Below are positions 1-9,164 of a DNA stretch of 64,000 bases, piece after piece. Made by a program: the position numbers and the translations under genes. Numbering within the stretch: the stretch's first letter is position 1; every line of letters starts with the position of its first letter. A model generated the notes under the pieces. It was given only the letters and a program-made list of their open reading frames with translations. It did not search any database and had not been told where the DNA came from. Source of the DNA: an uncultured bacterium (lineage in GTDB: Bacteria > Verrucomicrobiota > Kiritimatiellia > CAIKKV01 > CAIJXV01). The stretch spans positions 1-64,000 of the forward strand of contig CAIJXV010000061.1 of NCBI GenBank assembly GCA_903824675.1, in the 5' to 3' direction.

Positions 1-1
1 C

Positions 2-94
2 CGCTACTGTTCTTATGACAAACGCCTCCGCTCCAACTTCATTGATAATCTTCAGGGTCTATGGCCACAGCCAGATTCGATTCCTCACCGTTAG
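2..94 (+). CDS. Possible 3' end of an unidentified gene (partial)
   Basis: One frame is open from the left edge to a TAG at 92-94 and would give a 30-residue C-terminus ending WPQPDSIPHR. I recognise no motif in it. A GC-tract repeat of a kind that lies between genes elsewhere in this window begins just after it, which fits a gene end here. A second forward frame also stays open but runs on into the repeat. It could be a chance open frame. Confidence 0.35.
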   Translation, partial: RYCSYDKRLRSNFIDNLQGLWPQPDSIPHR

Positions 95-106
95 CTTGAC
101 GCGCAT

Positions 107-208
107 GCCCGGCGCGGGGGAGGGCCTGGGGTGAGGGGATCCTCCGAAGCGAAGCACGGTTTTTCAAAGAGCCCCCTCACCCTACCCTCCCCCGCGCCGG
201 GGGGAGGG
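107..208. repeat. GC-tract inverted repeat, copy 1
   Basis: The left arm (108-141) contains GGCGCGGGGGAGGG followed by GGGTGAGGGG. The right arm (171-208) is its near reverse complement, with CCCCTCACCC, CCCTCCCCCGCGCC and a GGGGGGAGGG tail. Related copies lie at 1116-1188, 9254-9395 and 46231-46272, always between genes. The paired arms could fold as a long hairpin. The rest of 1-340 outside this repeat and the possible gene end shows no other feature. Confidence 0.7.
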
Positions 209-340
209 AAGAATCTGCCTAACCTAATACTCTAATAGCCATTCACAAAAACCGCGTTTTTTGCGTGTAACAACTCTCGAAAAGAGTTACTATAAACCTG
301 TTTTAAAAATGCGTTTCGTTATCCAGAAAGGGTCTCGCGC

Positions 341-1024
341 ATGCCAGAGGAAATCAACACTCTCATTCCGCCCGTACTCACCCCGCTCGAAGCGCGCGTG
401 CTCGCCTGTCTGTTCGAAAAATCGGTCGCCACTCCCGAATATTATCCGATGACCCTCGTCGCGCTGACCGCCGCCTGCAACCAGAAATCCAATCGCGACC
501 CGGTCCTGCAATCCCATGAAATTGAGATTGTGACCGCATTGGACGGACTCCGCGACAAGAAACTGGCCTGGACCGTCAGCCTGGCCGGGAGCCGGGTTCC
601 CAAATATCGGCACAGCTTCCCCGAAGTGTATCCCCTGCCCCTGCCGGCATTGGCACTCCTCTGCGAATTGATTCTGCGCGGCCCTCAAACCGCCGCCGAA
701 CTGCGCGCCCATGCCTCCCGCCTCGTTCCCTTTGAGGATGCCAACCAAGTTCAGGCCTTGTTGGAGAGCCTGCTCGCGTACGAGCCGGGGCCGCTGGTCA
801 TCCGTCTTCCCCGTCAACCGGGACGCCGCGAAGAACGCTTTGCCCATTTGATCTGCGGTCCTGTTTCCATCGAAGAAGCCCAGCCCGCCCCTGAACCCGC
901 CCGCCTCGCCGTCCAAGCCGAAAACGAACGGATCGCCCACCTCGAATCCGAAGTGCGCGCGCTCACCGATGAAGTCAACCGGCTCAAAGCGCAATTCCAG
1001 GATTTCATCAGTCAGTTTAAATAA
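341..1024 (+). CDS. YceH-like (DUF480/UPF0502) protein
   Basis: The 227-residue protein has the YceH/UPF0502 opening LTPLEARVLACLFEKSVATP, followed by the family's YYPMTLVALTAACNQKSNRDP region at about residues 31-51. Two winged-helix-like domains follow (about 12-90 and 100-170), and the C-terminus (about 192-227) is a heptad-patterned coiled coil with a QENERI-type start. Family members are about 215-230 residues, so the gene is full length. The molecular role of the family is not settled; the fold suggests a DNA-binding or regulatory protein. It stands alone between two repeat-bearing spacers. A long antisense open frame over it is a codon-bias shadow. Confidence 0.9.
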   Translation: MPEEINTLIPPVLTPLEARVLACLFEKSVATPEYYPMTLVALTAACNQKSNRDPVLQSHEIEIVTALDGLRDKKLAWTVSLAGSRVPKYRHSFPEVYPLPLPALALLCELILRGPQTAAELRAHASRLVPFEDANQVQALLESLLAYEPGPLVIRLPRQPGRREERFAHLICGPVSIEEAQPAPEPARLAVQAENERIAHLESEVRALTDEVNRLKAQFQDFISQFK

Positions 1025-1115
1025 GAATCAGCATATTGCCACGGATATCCCAGACGCTCGCGATATTCGAGATTGAACAATTCTGTCTTCTCCTCGCATT
1101 ATGGGATCATTTTTT

Positions 1116-1188
1116 CACCTCCCTCCAGCGCGGGGGAGGTCGGCCTCGATCGCCGCTCCGGCGCATCGAGGCCGGGTGAGGGGGATCC
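1116..1188. repeat. GC-tract repeat, copy 2, with internal hairpin
   Basis: The sequence has the CCTCCCTCC...GCGGGGGAGG and GGTGAGGGGG blocks of the GC-tract family. Between them is a strong hairpin: CGGCCTCGAT (1141-1150) pairs with ATCGAGGCCG (1165-1174), and inside it CGCCG pairs with CGGCG. No U-run follows on either strand, so it is not an obvious terminator. Confidence 0.6.
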
Positions 1189-1263
1189 GTTTAGACAAAA
1201 TGCAAGGTTTCGTTCGCGTCAGGATCTGGATCGAAGGTAGGGCGAGGCGTCCCTGCCGAGCCG

Positions 1264-2118
1264 CTATCCAACCCTATTTTTTTCTGACCCGGAATCGGGG
1301 TTGTCTATCTCCGCCCCACCTTTTTGCTCCAAACGGGCCGAAAGTTCGTCGAGTTTTTTAAGAATTAGATCCGATTTGTCTTCTTCTTGCTGGATGTCTT
1401 GCTGCACAAAAAACGACGCGACGGTTGCCGTGAATGTTCCAAAAAGAGCAACGCCCGCTACCATCAGGACGGCGGCAACGAGGTGTCCCAAAGTCGTTCG
1501 CGGATAGACATCACCATAGCCGACCGTTGAAACCGTCGCAAGGGACCACCACAGGGCATCTTCCGCAGTCTTGATGCTTGAGTCAGGAGCCGTCTCTACA
1601 TTAAGCACGGCAACCGATGAGAACACCACCAGGACGAACGTAATCAACGCGACCGTGGCAAATGTTCCGCGAGCTCGGTTTTTAAAAAGATGCGTAACGA
1701 TAACTCGTACGGAGCGAACACCACGAAGGATCCGTAAAATTCTGATCAGGCGGACTAACCGGCCGATACGCAGGAACGGCAGGCTCGGAATGCTCGATAA
1801 GAGGTCAATCCACCCCCACTTAAGGTATCCCCACTTGTTTTTGGCCGTTTTCAACTGCAGAAGAAAGTCAGCCGCAAATACTGCGCACACCCCGACATCC
1901 ACGACAGCCAGCAACCGTGAGACTTCCACGGGTAGCGAAAATGCCGCTTCCACCAAAAGCACAGCGAGCACATAGACAGACAGAAACAGCATTAGGCATT
2001 GCCAAATTGAGAGACCATGCGGTTGCGATTGTGTCATTAACCCGCTCTCCGAAGCCGTTGCGTCTCCCTCGTAACACATGCCACAGTGTGGACATCGCAG
2101 CCGATTCTCTATAGTCAT
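1264..2118 (-). CDS. Voltage-gated-type potassium channel with N-terminal Cys motif
   Basis: The 284-residue protein has six membrane segments: S1 at about 37-57, S2 65-88, S3 103-115, S4 117-142 with regularly spaced arginines (RLVRLIRILRILR), S5 150-174 and S6 209-238. The pore loop carries the K+ selectivity filter TVGYGD at 198-203. The C-terminus (239-272) is a charged coiled coil, as expected for tetramer assembly. The N-terminus has CPHCGMC (Cys 9, 12 and 15), which looks like half of a zinc ribbon and is unusual for this family. A start at Met28 would remove it. The channel would sit in the inner membrane and pass K+. No regulatory RCK domain is visible. It is not obviously in an operon. 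Confidence 0.9.
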   Translation of the reverse strand: MTIENRLRCPHCGMCYEGDATASESGLMTQSQPHGLSIWQCLMLFLSVYVLAVLLVEAAFSLPVEVSRLLAVVDVGVCAVFAADFLLQLKTAKNKWGYLKWGWIDLLSSIPSLPFLRIGRLVRLIRILRILRGVRSVRVIVTHLFKNRARGTFATVALITFVLVVFSSVAVLNVETAPDSSIKTAEDALWWSLATVSTVGYGDVYPRTTLGHLVAAVLMVAGVALFGTFTATVASFFVQQDIQQEEDKSDLILKKLDELSARLEQKGGAEIDNPDSGSEKNRVG

Positions 2119-2299
2119 TATTTTTCGCTTTCACTACTTCTTTGCCACCAAACCCGATGCATAGAAAATAGGCTACCCTTATCGTGGTTCCAATATGAGA
2201 TGCAACCATATGCACTCATTGCCAGAATAATAGATGGCGCGTCGGCGAACAATTATTTATTCCGAAAATGATTTACATTGAGCCCAATATTTTGCCCGG

Positions 2300-3166
2300 T
2301 CACCCTCCCAGCGTCCGGGCAAAACGGCGGGGGGTTTGTCCGGTTTTGGCTTGAAAGGCCCGGGAAAAATGGGCCGCATCGTAAAACCCGCACTGTTCGG
2401 CGATATCATCCAACTTATAACCCCGCATTAACAGGCTTTGGGATTGCTCGATCCGAAGTTGCACCAGGGTTTGCATCGGACTCATCCCCGTCAAGGCCTT
2501 ATATCGGTGAGACAGGCTTGATCGGCTCAAATGCAAAGCCCGGGCGATATCGTCCAAAATCACCGACTCGGCCACCCGGGGTTTTAAAAACGCCTCGACC
2601 TCCGCCACCAAACCCTTGGGCACCTCGCCCGCCATCTCGCGGACCGTCCACCGCCCATCCGTTTCCTGCCGGGCACCGGATAATATCGACAAAAGCACAC
2701 ACAGCGTCTCCTGGGCCCGCCAAAAGGAGATTTCACCGACCGGCATTCGCGCAACTGCCTGGGCGCCCTCTTTGAGTCGCAGACCGATCAATCCTTCCGG
2801 ATCGGCAATCTGAACATGACCCTCGCCCGGGTTGATCAACTGGCGCAAAAAGATATCCTGGCCGGCATTGAAAATGACATATCCGCCCTGGATGGCGCCC
2901 GGGTTAAGCTCCCATTCCCAGTACGGAGTTCGGGGCGGATATAAATGCGCCACCTGAGCCCCGCGTAGCCGCCAAGGAGCGCGATCGGACCCGACCCGGA
3001 TCCGGGCCGACGCATCCGGCGAATAATCTAAGACCCAGTACGGATGTTGCAGGCGGGCGCTCTTGCCGCTGCGCGAGCGGCGATACCAGGACAGTCCGAC
3101 GACGCACGGATTTACATGCCGCCTGACCGGCCAATACTTTCCATTCCCGAATTCCTTGATTTCCAT
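2300..3166 (-). CDS. AraC-family transcriptional regulator
   Basis: The 288-residue protein ends in a typical AraC two-helix-turn-helix domain at about 185-285, with LDDIARALHLSRSSLSHRYKAL and then LDDIAEQCGFYDAAHFSRAF and the closing TGQTPRRFA. The N-terminal part (about 10-150) fits a cupin-like sugar-sensing domain. It is transcribed away from the six-hairpin glycosidase-like gene at 3276, and the shared 109-bp spacer carries an inverted repeat. By context it probably controls that gene in response to a sugar, but the ligand cannot be read from the sequence. Confidence 0.93.
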   Translation of the reverse strand: MEIKEFGNGKYWPVRRHVNPCVVGLSWYRRSRSGKSARLQHPYWVLDYSPDASARIRVGSDRAPWRLRGAQVAHLYPPRTPYWEWELNPGAIQGGYVIFNAGQDIFLRQLINPGEGHVQIADPEGLIGLRLKEGAQAVARMPVGEISFWRAQETLCVLLSILSGARQETDGRWTVREMAGEVPKGLVAEVEAFLKPRVAESVILDDIARALHLSRSSLSHRYKALTGMSPMQTLVQLRIEQSQSLLMRGYKLDDIAEQCGFYDAAHFSRAFQAKTGQTPRRFARTLGG

Positions 3167-3185
3167 GAATTATACGTCTCGTGTG

Positions 3186-3216
3186 GTTTGCATTTTTATA
3201 CAATTTTTTTGCAAAC
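3186..3216. promoter_or_regulatory. Candidate operator between AraC regulator and glycosidase gene
   Basis: An inverted repeat GTTTGCA (3186-3192) and TGCAAAC (3210-3216), separated by 17 AT-rich bases, lies in the spacer between the divergent genes at 2300-3166 and 3276-5915. Its position suits a regulator binding site for one or both promoters. AraC proteins often bind direct rather than inverted repeats, so the assignment is tentative. Confidence 0.4.
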
Positions 3217-3275
3217 TTATCAATGGCATTATCGGATCAATCCGGTGAGAATGGGTTCAAACGAAGGAGTATCCC

Positions 3276-5915
3276 ATGCGCACAATTCAGCTGGCAATCG
3301 AATGGCAAAATGATCAACCCCGCGGTCGTATTGAAGTCATCAACGGCGGGTTCGGCGGCAGCCGGGTGGTGTCCGGCAAGGGGACCTGTAAAAAGGACAC
3401 TTTTTCGTTCACCGGCCGGGGGAACTGCCGACTCCAGTTCACCGTGACCGACGCCAAGTTGGACCCGGGTCCCCATCAAACCCGGATTACCCTGCATAAT
3501 GGCAAACGCTCATTCACTTTCTTTGCCCGGGATGTCCACTCGACCCATCCCATTTTAATCGAGGTCTATGGCGTAATGGTCCTCCCGGCGAACGATCGCC
3601 GTTCGTATGCGGAAATCGACGCCGCTCTCCGTGCCACGGGGGCCCGAACGATTCAAAATCAGATCGACCAGGAACCGGAAGAAACCTTCGCCAATGCCGC
3701 CAACGGGAATCGCGTACAAACCTGTCCCACCTGGCTGGGCCTCAGCCGTGAACTGCGTTTCTTTGAATTCGGCCGTCATTCCACGAATGGGTATTGGGGC
3801 TATGTCCAACCCCGATTCCATTCGGTTCTTCCCACGATTCCCGAAATCGATAACAAACCCTATATGTTGAATTTTGCCATCGGCAAGGGGGATGCCTGCC
3901 GGCATGATATTACCAGCCGGCTCGACGACGGCTATCTGCCCATCGTGCGTTCCATCCAGCGGGAAGACACGATGGCCTACCAGGTTACCGCTTTCGCCAC
4001 CCTTGAGAAATCGCCGCTCACGCTGAAAACCTTGCGCGGATCGGAATGGGAAGCCTGCTACCCAAACACCAACGGGAATATGTTGACCGCCGAAGAGCGC
4101 GAAAAGATCAAGGACTTGATCGCGCAGGAAACCACGGGCCGCGAGGAGGAAACCGTTCTGTGCATCCGAATCACGGCCGTCAACTCCGGACCGGTGCCGC
4201 ATTATGCCTGGTTTAAAACCGCGTATTGTCAATGCGTCGGCCACTGGTTACCGATGACGAATATCGCCTATGACGCCAAGCGGGGATTGAGCCATTTTTC
4301 CTCCGGACGGGTCTATGCCATTTCCCGGCTCGACGGAAAACCGGCCCCGGCGGAAGAACTGGCCGTCCTGGTCCAACCCGGCGCCAGCGTCACCCTGGAA
4401 ATCCTGATTCCGCATCAACCGCTTCCCAAGGCCAGAGCCATCCAACTCGCCTCTCTCAACTTCGACACGAAGTTGGATGAATGTCGAAAATTCTGGCGAT
4501 CGAAGCTGGATTTGGGCGCCTCGATCAGCGTTCCGGAACTCGCCATTGACGAACGCATCAAGGCTGGCCTGCTTCATTGCGACATCGCGGCCCTGGGCCG
4601 TGAACCCGCCGGCCCCGTACTCGCCACCATCGGCTGGTACGCCCCCATCGGTTCGGAAAGCTCGCCCATCATCCAGTTTTTCGACGCCATGGGCTGGCAC
4701 CAACTCGCGGAACGCAGTCTCGAATTCTTCCTCGCCCGCCAACGCAAAGATGGTTTCATCCAGAATTTCGGCGGGTATCAACTCGAAACCGGTCCGGCCC
4801 TCTGGACCATGGGTGAACATTTCCGCCATTCCCGGGATACCAAATGGGTGCGCCGGATCAAACCCAAACTGCTCAAAGCCTGCGACTATCTGCTGGCCTG
4901 GCGCGAACGCAACAAGAAGCCGGAATTGCGCGGCAAGGGATATGGCCTGATCGACGGCAAGGTCGCCGATCCCGAGGATTTTTACCGTTCCTTTATGCTC
5001 AATGCGCTCTCCTATATCGGCCTTCAGCGGGTCGGCGAAATGCTGAAGGAGATCGATCCCACCCAGTCACGAAGGCTGGAACGCGAGGCCGGCGAATACC
5101 GCGAAGACATCCGCACGGCTTTCTATGAATCCATCGTCAAATCCCCGGTTATTCCGCTCGGGGACGGCACCTGGATTCCGACTGTACCTTCCTGGGCGGA
5201 ATATCCGGGACCGCTCTCCTTGTATGCCGAGGGGGGCAAGTGGTTTACCCATGCGGCCTTTGGCGCGCGCGACTCCGTGATCGGCGCCCTATATCTGGTC
5301 ATGGGCGAAGTCCTCACCGCCCATGAAATCGGTACGGATATTCTGCTGAAAAATCAACAACAGCTGTTCACGGTGCGCAATGCGGCTCTGACCCAGCCCT
5401 ATTATGTGCGCCACGACTACACGCATTTGATTCGAGGCGAGGTCAAGGCCTTCCTCAAAATCTATTACAACCAGTTGACCGCTTTGCAGGACCGCCAAAC
5501 CTACACCTTCTGGGAGCATTATTGCCAGGCGAGTCAGCACAAGACTCACGAAGAGGGCTGGTTCCTGATGCAGACGCGCTGGATGCTCTGGCTGGAGCAG
5601 GGATCGACACTGAAACTCCTGGCCGGAATTCCACGGCAGTGGATGAGCAATGGAAAAACGATCGAACTCAACCGGGTGGTCAGCCATTTCGGGCCGCTTA
5701 ATCTCAAGGTGGAATCCCATCTGGCAGAGGGAGTGATCGAAGCGTCCGTTACGCTCCTCGACAAAAAACGGCTTCCGGCTTCCGTCGTCATCCGGCTACC
5801 CCATCCCGAAGGCTGCAAAGCACTCCGCGTCGAGGGAGGCACGTATGACTCCGTCACCGAAACCGTCACGATTAAACCGTTCCGCGGCAAGGCCACGGTG
5901 AAGCTGACGTTTTAA
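3276..5915 (+). CDS. Large six-hairpin (alpha/alpha)6 glycosidase-like protein
   Basis: The 879-residue protein has an N-terminal beta-rich region (about 1-400), a helical region with the look of an (alpha/alpha)6-barrel glycosidase (about 415-800), and a short beta C-terminus (about 800-879). Supporting stretches are TIGWYAPIGSESSPIIQFFDAMG, then FLARQRKDGFIQNFGG and GPALWTMGEHFRHSRDTKWV, which resemble the repeated helix-loop pattern of such barrels. There is no signal peptide, so it is probably cytoplasmic. I cannot assign a CAZy family or substrate. AAGGAG at 3264-3269 fixes the start. It is divergent from an AraC regulator that probably controls it and is followed by a GH63-like gene. 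Confidence 0.7.
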   Translation: MRTIQLAIEWQNDQPRGRIEVINGGFGGSRVVSGKGTCKKDTFSFTGRGNCRLQFTVTDAKLDPGPHQTRITLHNGKRSFTFFARDVHSTHPILIEVYGVMVLPANDRRSYAEIDAALRATGARTIQNQIDQEPEETFANAANGNRVQTCPTWLGLSRELRFFEFGRHSTNGYWGYVQPRFHSVLPTIPEIDNKPYMLNFAIGKGDACRHDITSRLDDGYLPIVRSIQREDTMAYQVTAFATLEKSPLTLKTLRGSEWEACYPNTNGNMLTAEEREKIKDLIAQETTGREEETVLCIRITAVNSGPVPHYAWFKTAYCQCVGHWLPMTNIAYDAKRGLSHFSSGRVYAISRLDGKPAPAEELAVLVQPGASVTLEILIPHQPLPKARAIQLASLNFDTKLDECRKFWRSKLDLGASISVPELAIDERIKAGLLHCDIAALGREPAGPVLATIGWYAPIGSESSPIIQFFDAMGWHQLAERSLEFFLARQRKDGFIQNFGGYQLETGPALWTMGEHFRHSRDTKWVRRIKPKLLKACDYLLAWRERNKKPELRGKGYGLIDGKVADPEDFYRSFMLNALSYIGLQRVGEMLKEIDPTQSRRLEREAGEYREDIRTAFYESIVKSPVIPLGDGTWIPTVPSWAEYPGPLSLYAEGGKWFTHAAFGARDSVIGALYLVMGEVLTAHEIGTDILLKNQQQLFTVRNAALTQPYYVRHDYTHLIRGEVKAFLKIYYNQLTALQDRQTYTFWEHYCQASQHKTHEEGWFLMQTRWMLWLEQGSTLKLLAGIPRQWMSNGKTIELNRVVSHFGPLNLKVESHLAEGVIEASVTLLDKKRLPASVVIRLPHPEGCKALRVEGGTYDSVTETVTIKPFRGKATVKLTF

Positions 5916-6270
5916 GGGATTCGGGCGTCGTGCGACGAGTCCCGCCCTGGATGCAGGATGTCTCGCACGTCGGTTTGACCCTTCCTTATTCCTCGCCATT
6001 AAACCGGAGAACCAGACGCGTGACGCACGATCCCGTTTCGGGAGCGCTCGTCGCGCGGCCTTTTTTTCGGCCTCGCTCCTCCGCGAACTCTGCGCCTCCG
6101 CGTGAAAACAATCCGATCCATCCAGTTTCCACCGGTCATTCTCAACCAGTTTTCGACCGGCGCTCACACTCCTTCACTCACACGCCGCGTTTGTTTTCCA
6201 GATGACAGACCTCTCCTTTCGTGCCAGACTACGACCCGTTTTTGACCTTACCCGAGCAGGAGACCCCATT
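5916..6270. other. Intergenic spacer
   Basis: This 355-bp spacer holds short GC-rich imperfect hairpins (for example around 5928-5950) and a CTCCGCGAACTCTGCGCCTC stretch of a kind common in intergenic DNA. An upstream in-frame ATG at 6202 exists, but it has no ribosome binding site and adds no conserved residues to the next gene. No terminator with a U-run or other gene was seen. Confidence 0.5.
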
Positions 6271-7776
6271 ATGTCCGCCATCGATTTTAAGCGCCTGCCC
6301 CAGCCGTTCGCCACCGATCACCCGGGCTGGATCGAACTATATGATTTTGCCTGGCGGGTTGCGGCCAGCCATATCCGCACCCGCAAGGAACGCGCTTACA
6401 TGGATGCGGCCTGGGACGCGTCCCGAAATTACCAGTGGGTCTGGGATACCTGCTTTATGGCTCTCTACTGTCGCTATGCCCCCGACCAGTTCCCCGGCAT
6501 TCAGAGCCTTGATAATTTCTACGAACTCCAAAGCCCCGACGGCTACATCTCCATGACCTATTGTCTGGACACCAACCGGGAGGTCTGGCCGGATCGCATT
6601 AATCCTCCGCTCTTTGCCTGGGCCGAATGGGAATATTACCGGTCCACCGGCGATGGATCCCGCCTTGAGCGCGTCATCCCCCATATTGAAAAACTGATGG
6701 CCTGGATCGATGCCCACCGGCGGACCGAACCCCATCGCCGTCGCTGCGCCGGGGATGGTTCCCTGGAAAGCCGGGGGGAATCCACCGATAATTTCCAACT
6801 CTATTTCTTTCGCGATGCGGGTTCCTCGGGAATGGATGATTCGCCCCGCTCCCCCCGTATGGCCGAAGCCGGCCAGTATTTCGACTGGATCGATCTCTCC
6901 TGCCAGATGGTCCTCTCCTTTAACTGCCTCGCCCGTATGCTCTCCGTCCTGGGGCGCTCAACGGATGCTGAAAAATGGACCCGACGGGCCCGCGAAACCG
7001 GGGACCTGATCAATAGTGAACTCTGGAGCGACCGTTCGCATTTTTATCACGACCGCATGCTTCCCACTAATTTCATTGCGTCTAAAACCGTCGCCGGTTT
7101 CTGGCCTATTCTCGCCGATTGTTGCCCGGCCGACCGTCTCCGTGCTCTAGTCGAGCACCTCAATAATCCCGCCGAGTTCAATCGTCCGATCCCCATTCCC
7201 TCGCTCTCGGCCGATGACCCCAATTACGACCCCGAAGGCACTTACTGGATTGGAGGCGTCTGGGCGCCCACCAATTACATGGTCACCCGCGGCCTCCAGT
7301 TCGCCGGCGAAGGCCACCTCGCCCACTCCATCGCCCAACGTTATCTGGACGGCCTCGTCCGGACGTTCAAAACGTTCACCCCCGCCACCCTGTGGGAATG
7401 CTATTGCCCCGAAGCCGACCGCCCCGGTTTGCATGCCTACCTCCGCAAAATTGCCCGCCCCGATTTCGTCGGCTGGTCCGGCCTCGGTCCGATCGCGATG
7501 CTGATCGAAAACCTGATCGGCCTCGACGCTGATGTCCCTGCCCGCCAGGTCACCTGGACGGTCCGTCTCACCGAAGAACACGGGGTTCGCAACTTCAACT
7601 TGGGATCGCTCGGCCACGCCGATTTCCTCATCGAAAAACGCGCCTCAAACACCGATCCCATCCGCGGTTCCGTGCGCGCCGATCAAGCCTTTACGCTCAA
7701 CCTGATCTCCGGCAAACGGAAAAACCGGATCGCGATTCAGCCCGGTCCAGCCGTGCCTTTTCAACTGAACAGTTGA
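6271..7776 (+). CDS. GH63/trehalase-like glycoside hydrolase
   Basis: The 501-residue protein matches the GH63/GH37-type (alpha/alpha)6 barrel. It has YQWVWDTCFMALYCRYAP near residue 50, an aromatic ...DGYISMTYC... loop, and the late motif YWIGGVWAPTNYMVTRGL with TLWECYCPEA, which parallels the 'W-P-TNY' and catalytic Glu region of GH63 enzymes. It would hydrolyse an alpha-glucoside such as a disaccharide or glycosylglycerate; the substrate is not readable. No signal peptide is visible. The start at 6271 is chosen because CAGGAGA lies at 6257-6263; a start at 6202 lacks a binding site. It lies downstream of another barrel glycosidase-like gene and may share its regulation. Confidence 0.82.
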   Translation: MSAIDFKRLPQPFATDHPGWIELYDFAWRVAASHIRTRKERAYMDAAWDASRNYQWVWDTCFMALYCRYAPDQFPGIQSLDNFYELQSPDGYISMTYCLDTNREVWPDRINPPLFAWAEWEYYRSTGDGSRLERVIPHIEKLMAWIDAHRRTEPHRRRCAGDGSLESRGESTDNFQLYFFRDAGSSGMDDSPRSPRMAEAGQYFDWIDLSCQMVLSFNCLARMLSVLGRSTDAEKWTRRARETGDLINSELWSDRSHFYHDRMLPTNFIASKTVAGFWPILADCCPADRLRALVEHLNNPAEFNRPIPIPSLSADDPNYDPEGTYWIGGVWAPTNYMVTRGLQFAGEGHLAHSIAQRYLDGLVRTFKTFTPATLWECYCPEADRPGLHAYLRKIARPDFVGWSGLGPIAMLIENLIGLDADVPARQVTWTVRLTEEHGVRNFNLGSLGHADFLIEKRASNTDPIRGSVRADQAFTLNLISGKRKNRIAIQPGPAVPFQLNS

Positions 7777-7828
7777 GCCCTCACCGGAAACACGTGCATC
7801 GGGAACAGAAATGATTTAATTTAGTTTT

Positions 7829-8320
7829 ATGCACTTCACTTGGCTCATCATCGATGGGAATAATCTCCTGCACCAGATTCCGGAACTACGGGATCAGGTC
7901 CGCCAGGATTTTGACGGTGCCCGGGCGGCGCTGGTCCGTCAATTCGAGCCTTTGGTGGGATCCCTGGCCGATCGCATCACCATCGTCTTCGATGGGCGCC
8001 TGCCAGGCCAAACGCCCCCCCTGCAGTTTGATCGCACCCCCGCCCCGGCCGGGGTTGAAATTATCTTTTCGCCCTCCCACCTGACCGCGGACTCCCTGAT
8101 TGAACGGCTGGTGGTCGAATCGGAAAATCCTGATAAAATTGCGGTGGTCAGTTCTGACCTGGCAGAACGCCACACGGTGGAAGCCGCCGGCGCGTATACC
8201 CTCTCCTGCCGGACGTTTCTGGAATCCCTCGCCCGGATGCGCACGGACCGGGCGCCATCACTCCCCCCCCAACGATCTACGCTGGGGGATTTTTTTCCGC
8301 CGCCTTCCGGCTCGGAATAG
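7829..8320 (+). CDS. YacP-like NYN-domain protein
   Basis: The 163-residue protein begins with the NYN/PIN-like signature LIIDGNNLLHQIPEL and has a second acidic strand, ITIVFDGRLPGQTPP, then IAVVSSDLAERHTVEAAGA near residue 110-130. These conserved aspartates form the metal site in PIN-like nucleases, and YacP (Rae1) homologues act on RNA. The start is preceded by an AT-rich stretch without a clear ribosome binding site. Its last 44 bases overlap the end of the convergent uracil-DNA glycosylase gene. Confidence 0.85.
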   Translation: MHFTWLIIDGNNLLHQIPELRDQVRQDFDGARAALVRQFEPLVGSLADRITIVFDGRLPGQTPPLQFDRTPAPAGVEIIFSPSHLTADSLIERLVVESENPDKIAVVSSDLAERHTVEAAGAYTLSCRTFLESLARMRTDRAPSLPPQRSTLGDFFPPPSGSE

Positions 8321-9164
8321 GCCGCCCTAATTTCTTCAATACCGCCTGTAGATCGTCCCACGTCGGAACTTTCTTGGTCGGATCCCGCAATAAATAGGCC
8401 GGATGAAAAGTCGGCATGACCGGAATCCCTTCGAATTCCTGCCACGTTCCCCGCAACTTACTGATCGGGATATCGGATTTCAACAACCCCCGGACCGCCG
8501 TCGCACCCAACGCGACGATGACCTTGGGTTTCAACACCGCAATTTGGGCTTTGAGATAAGGAATGCAGGTGTCCATCTCTTCCGGCTGGGGGGGGCGATT
8601 ATTCGGCGGGCGGCATTTATTGATGTTGCCGATGAACACCTCTTCCCGGCTAAAGCCCATCGCAATGATCATCTTGGTCAATAACTGGCCGGCCTTTCCG
8701 ACAAAGGCCAGTCCTTGCTCATCTTCATCCGCGCCGGGCGCTTCCCCGACAAACATCAATTCCGGCCGGGGATTCCCCTGACCCGGCACCGTATTCGTGC
8801 GGGTCGCATGCAAGCCACAGGCTTTGCAGCCCGCAATTTGCTGCGCAATCTGGCTCAACAGTTCGGCGGAGTCGCCACCCGATTTCCCCGAAATGACCAC
8901 GACCGGCCGAATCGGTTGGGCCGCAGTCTCCGGCACCGGGGTCCGGCGGGGCGGGGGCGGAGTTGAGGATGTGGGACTGGGCGCCGCAACCGGCCGCGCG
9001 GCCGGAGCACGAGTACCGGCGGAAGCCGCCGCCGGTCGGCGGCGCAGAGCCGCAACTGTTTCCGCCCGCAAATTGACAGCTTTGATTTTTTCCTCGTCCC
9101 GTATGAATTCCAGGTAGGCCTTGAAATCGGCCGCCCATTGTTGTGGTGAATCCTGCTTGGCCAT
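8277..9164 (-). CDS. Type-4 (Fe-S) uracil-DNA glycosylase
   Basis: The 295-residue protein has an Ala/Pro-rich N-terminal arm (about 25-90) and a C-terminal family 4 uracil-DNA glycosylase domain. Visible motifs are GEAPGADEDEQGLAFVGKAG, NINKCRPPNNRPP, and HPAYLLR. Four cysteines (CKAC, then two 16 residues apart) are placed as in the 4Fe-4S cluster of the family. It removes uracil from DNA to start base excision repair. The start at 9164 has GGGGG just upstream; a start at 9233 would add 23 non-conserved residues. It is convergent with the YacP-like gene, with a 44-bp overlap and no terminator between them. Confidence 0.93.
   Translation of the reverse strand: MAKQDSPQQWAADFKAYLEFIRDEEKIKAVNLRAETVAALRRRPAAASAGTRAPAARPVAAPSPTSSTPPPPRRTPVPETAAQPIRPVVVISGKSGGDSAELLSQIAQQIAGCKACGLHATRTNTVPGQGNPRPELMFVGEAPGADEDEQGLAFVGKAGQLLTKMIIAMGFSREEVFIGNINKCRPPNNRPPQPEEMDTCIPYLKAQIAVLKPKVIVALGATAVRGLLKSDIPISKLRGTWQEFEGIPVMPTFHPAYLLRDPTKKVPTWDDLQAVLKKLGRPIPSRKAAEKNPPA

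Noticed and set aside
290-994. Long antisense open frame over the YceH-like gene
   Set aside because: The plus-strand protein matches a known family and the antisense frame has low-complexity Gly/Phe content caused by GC-rich codon bias.
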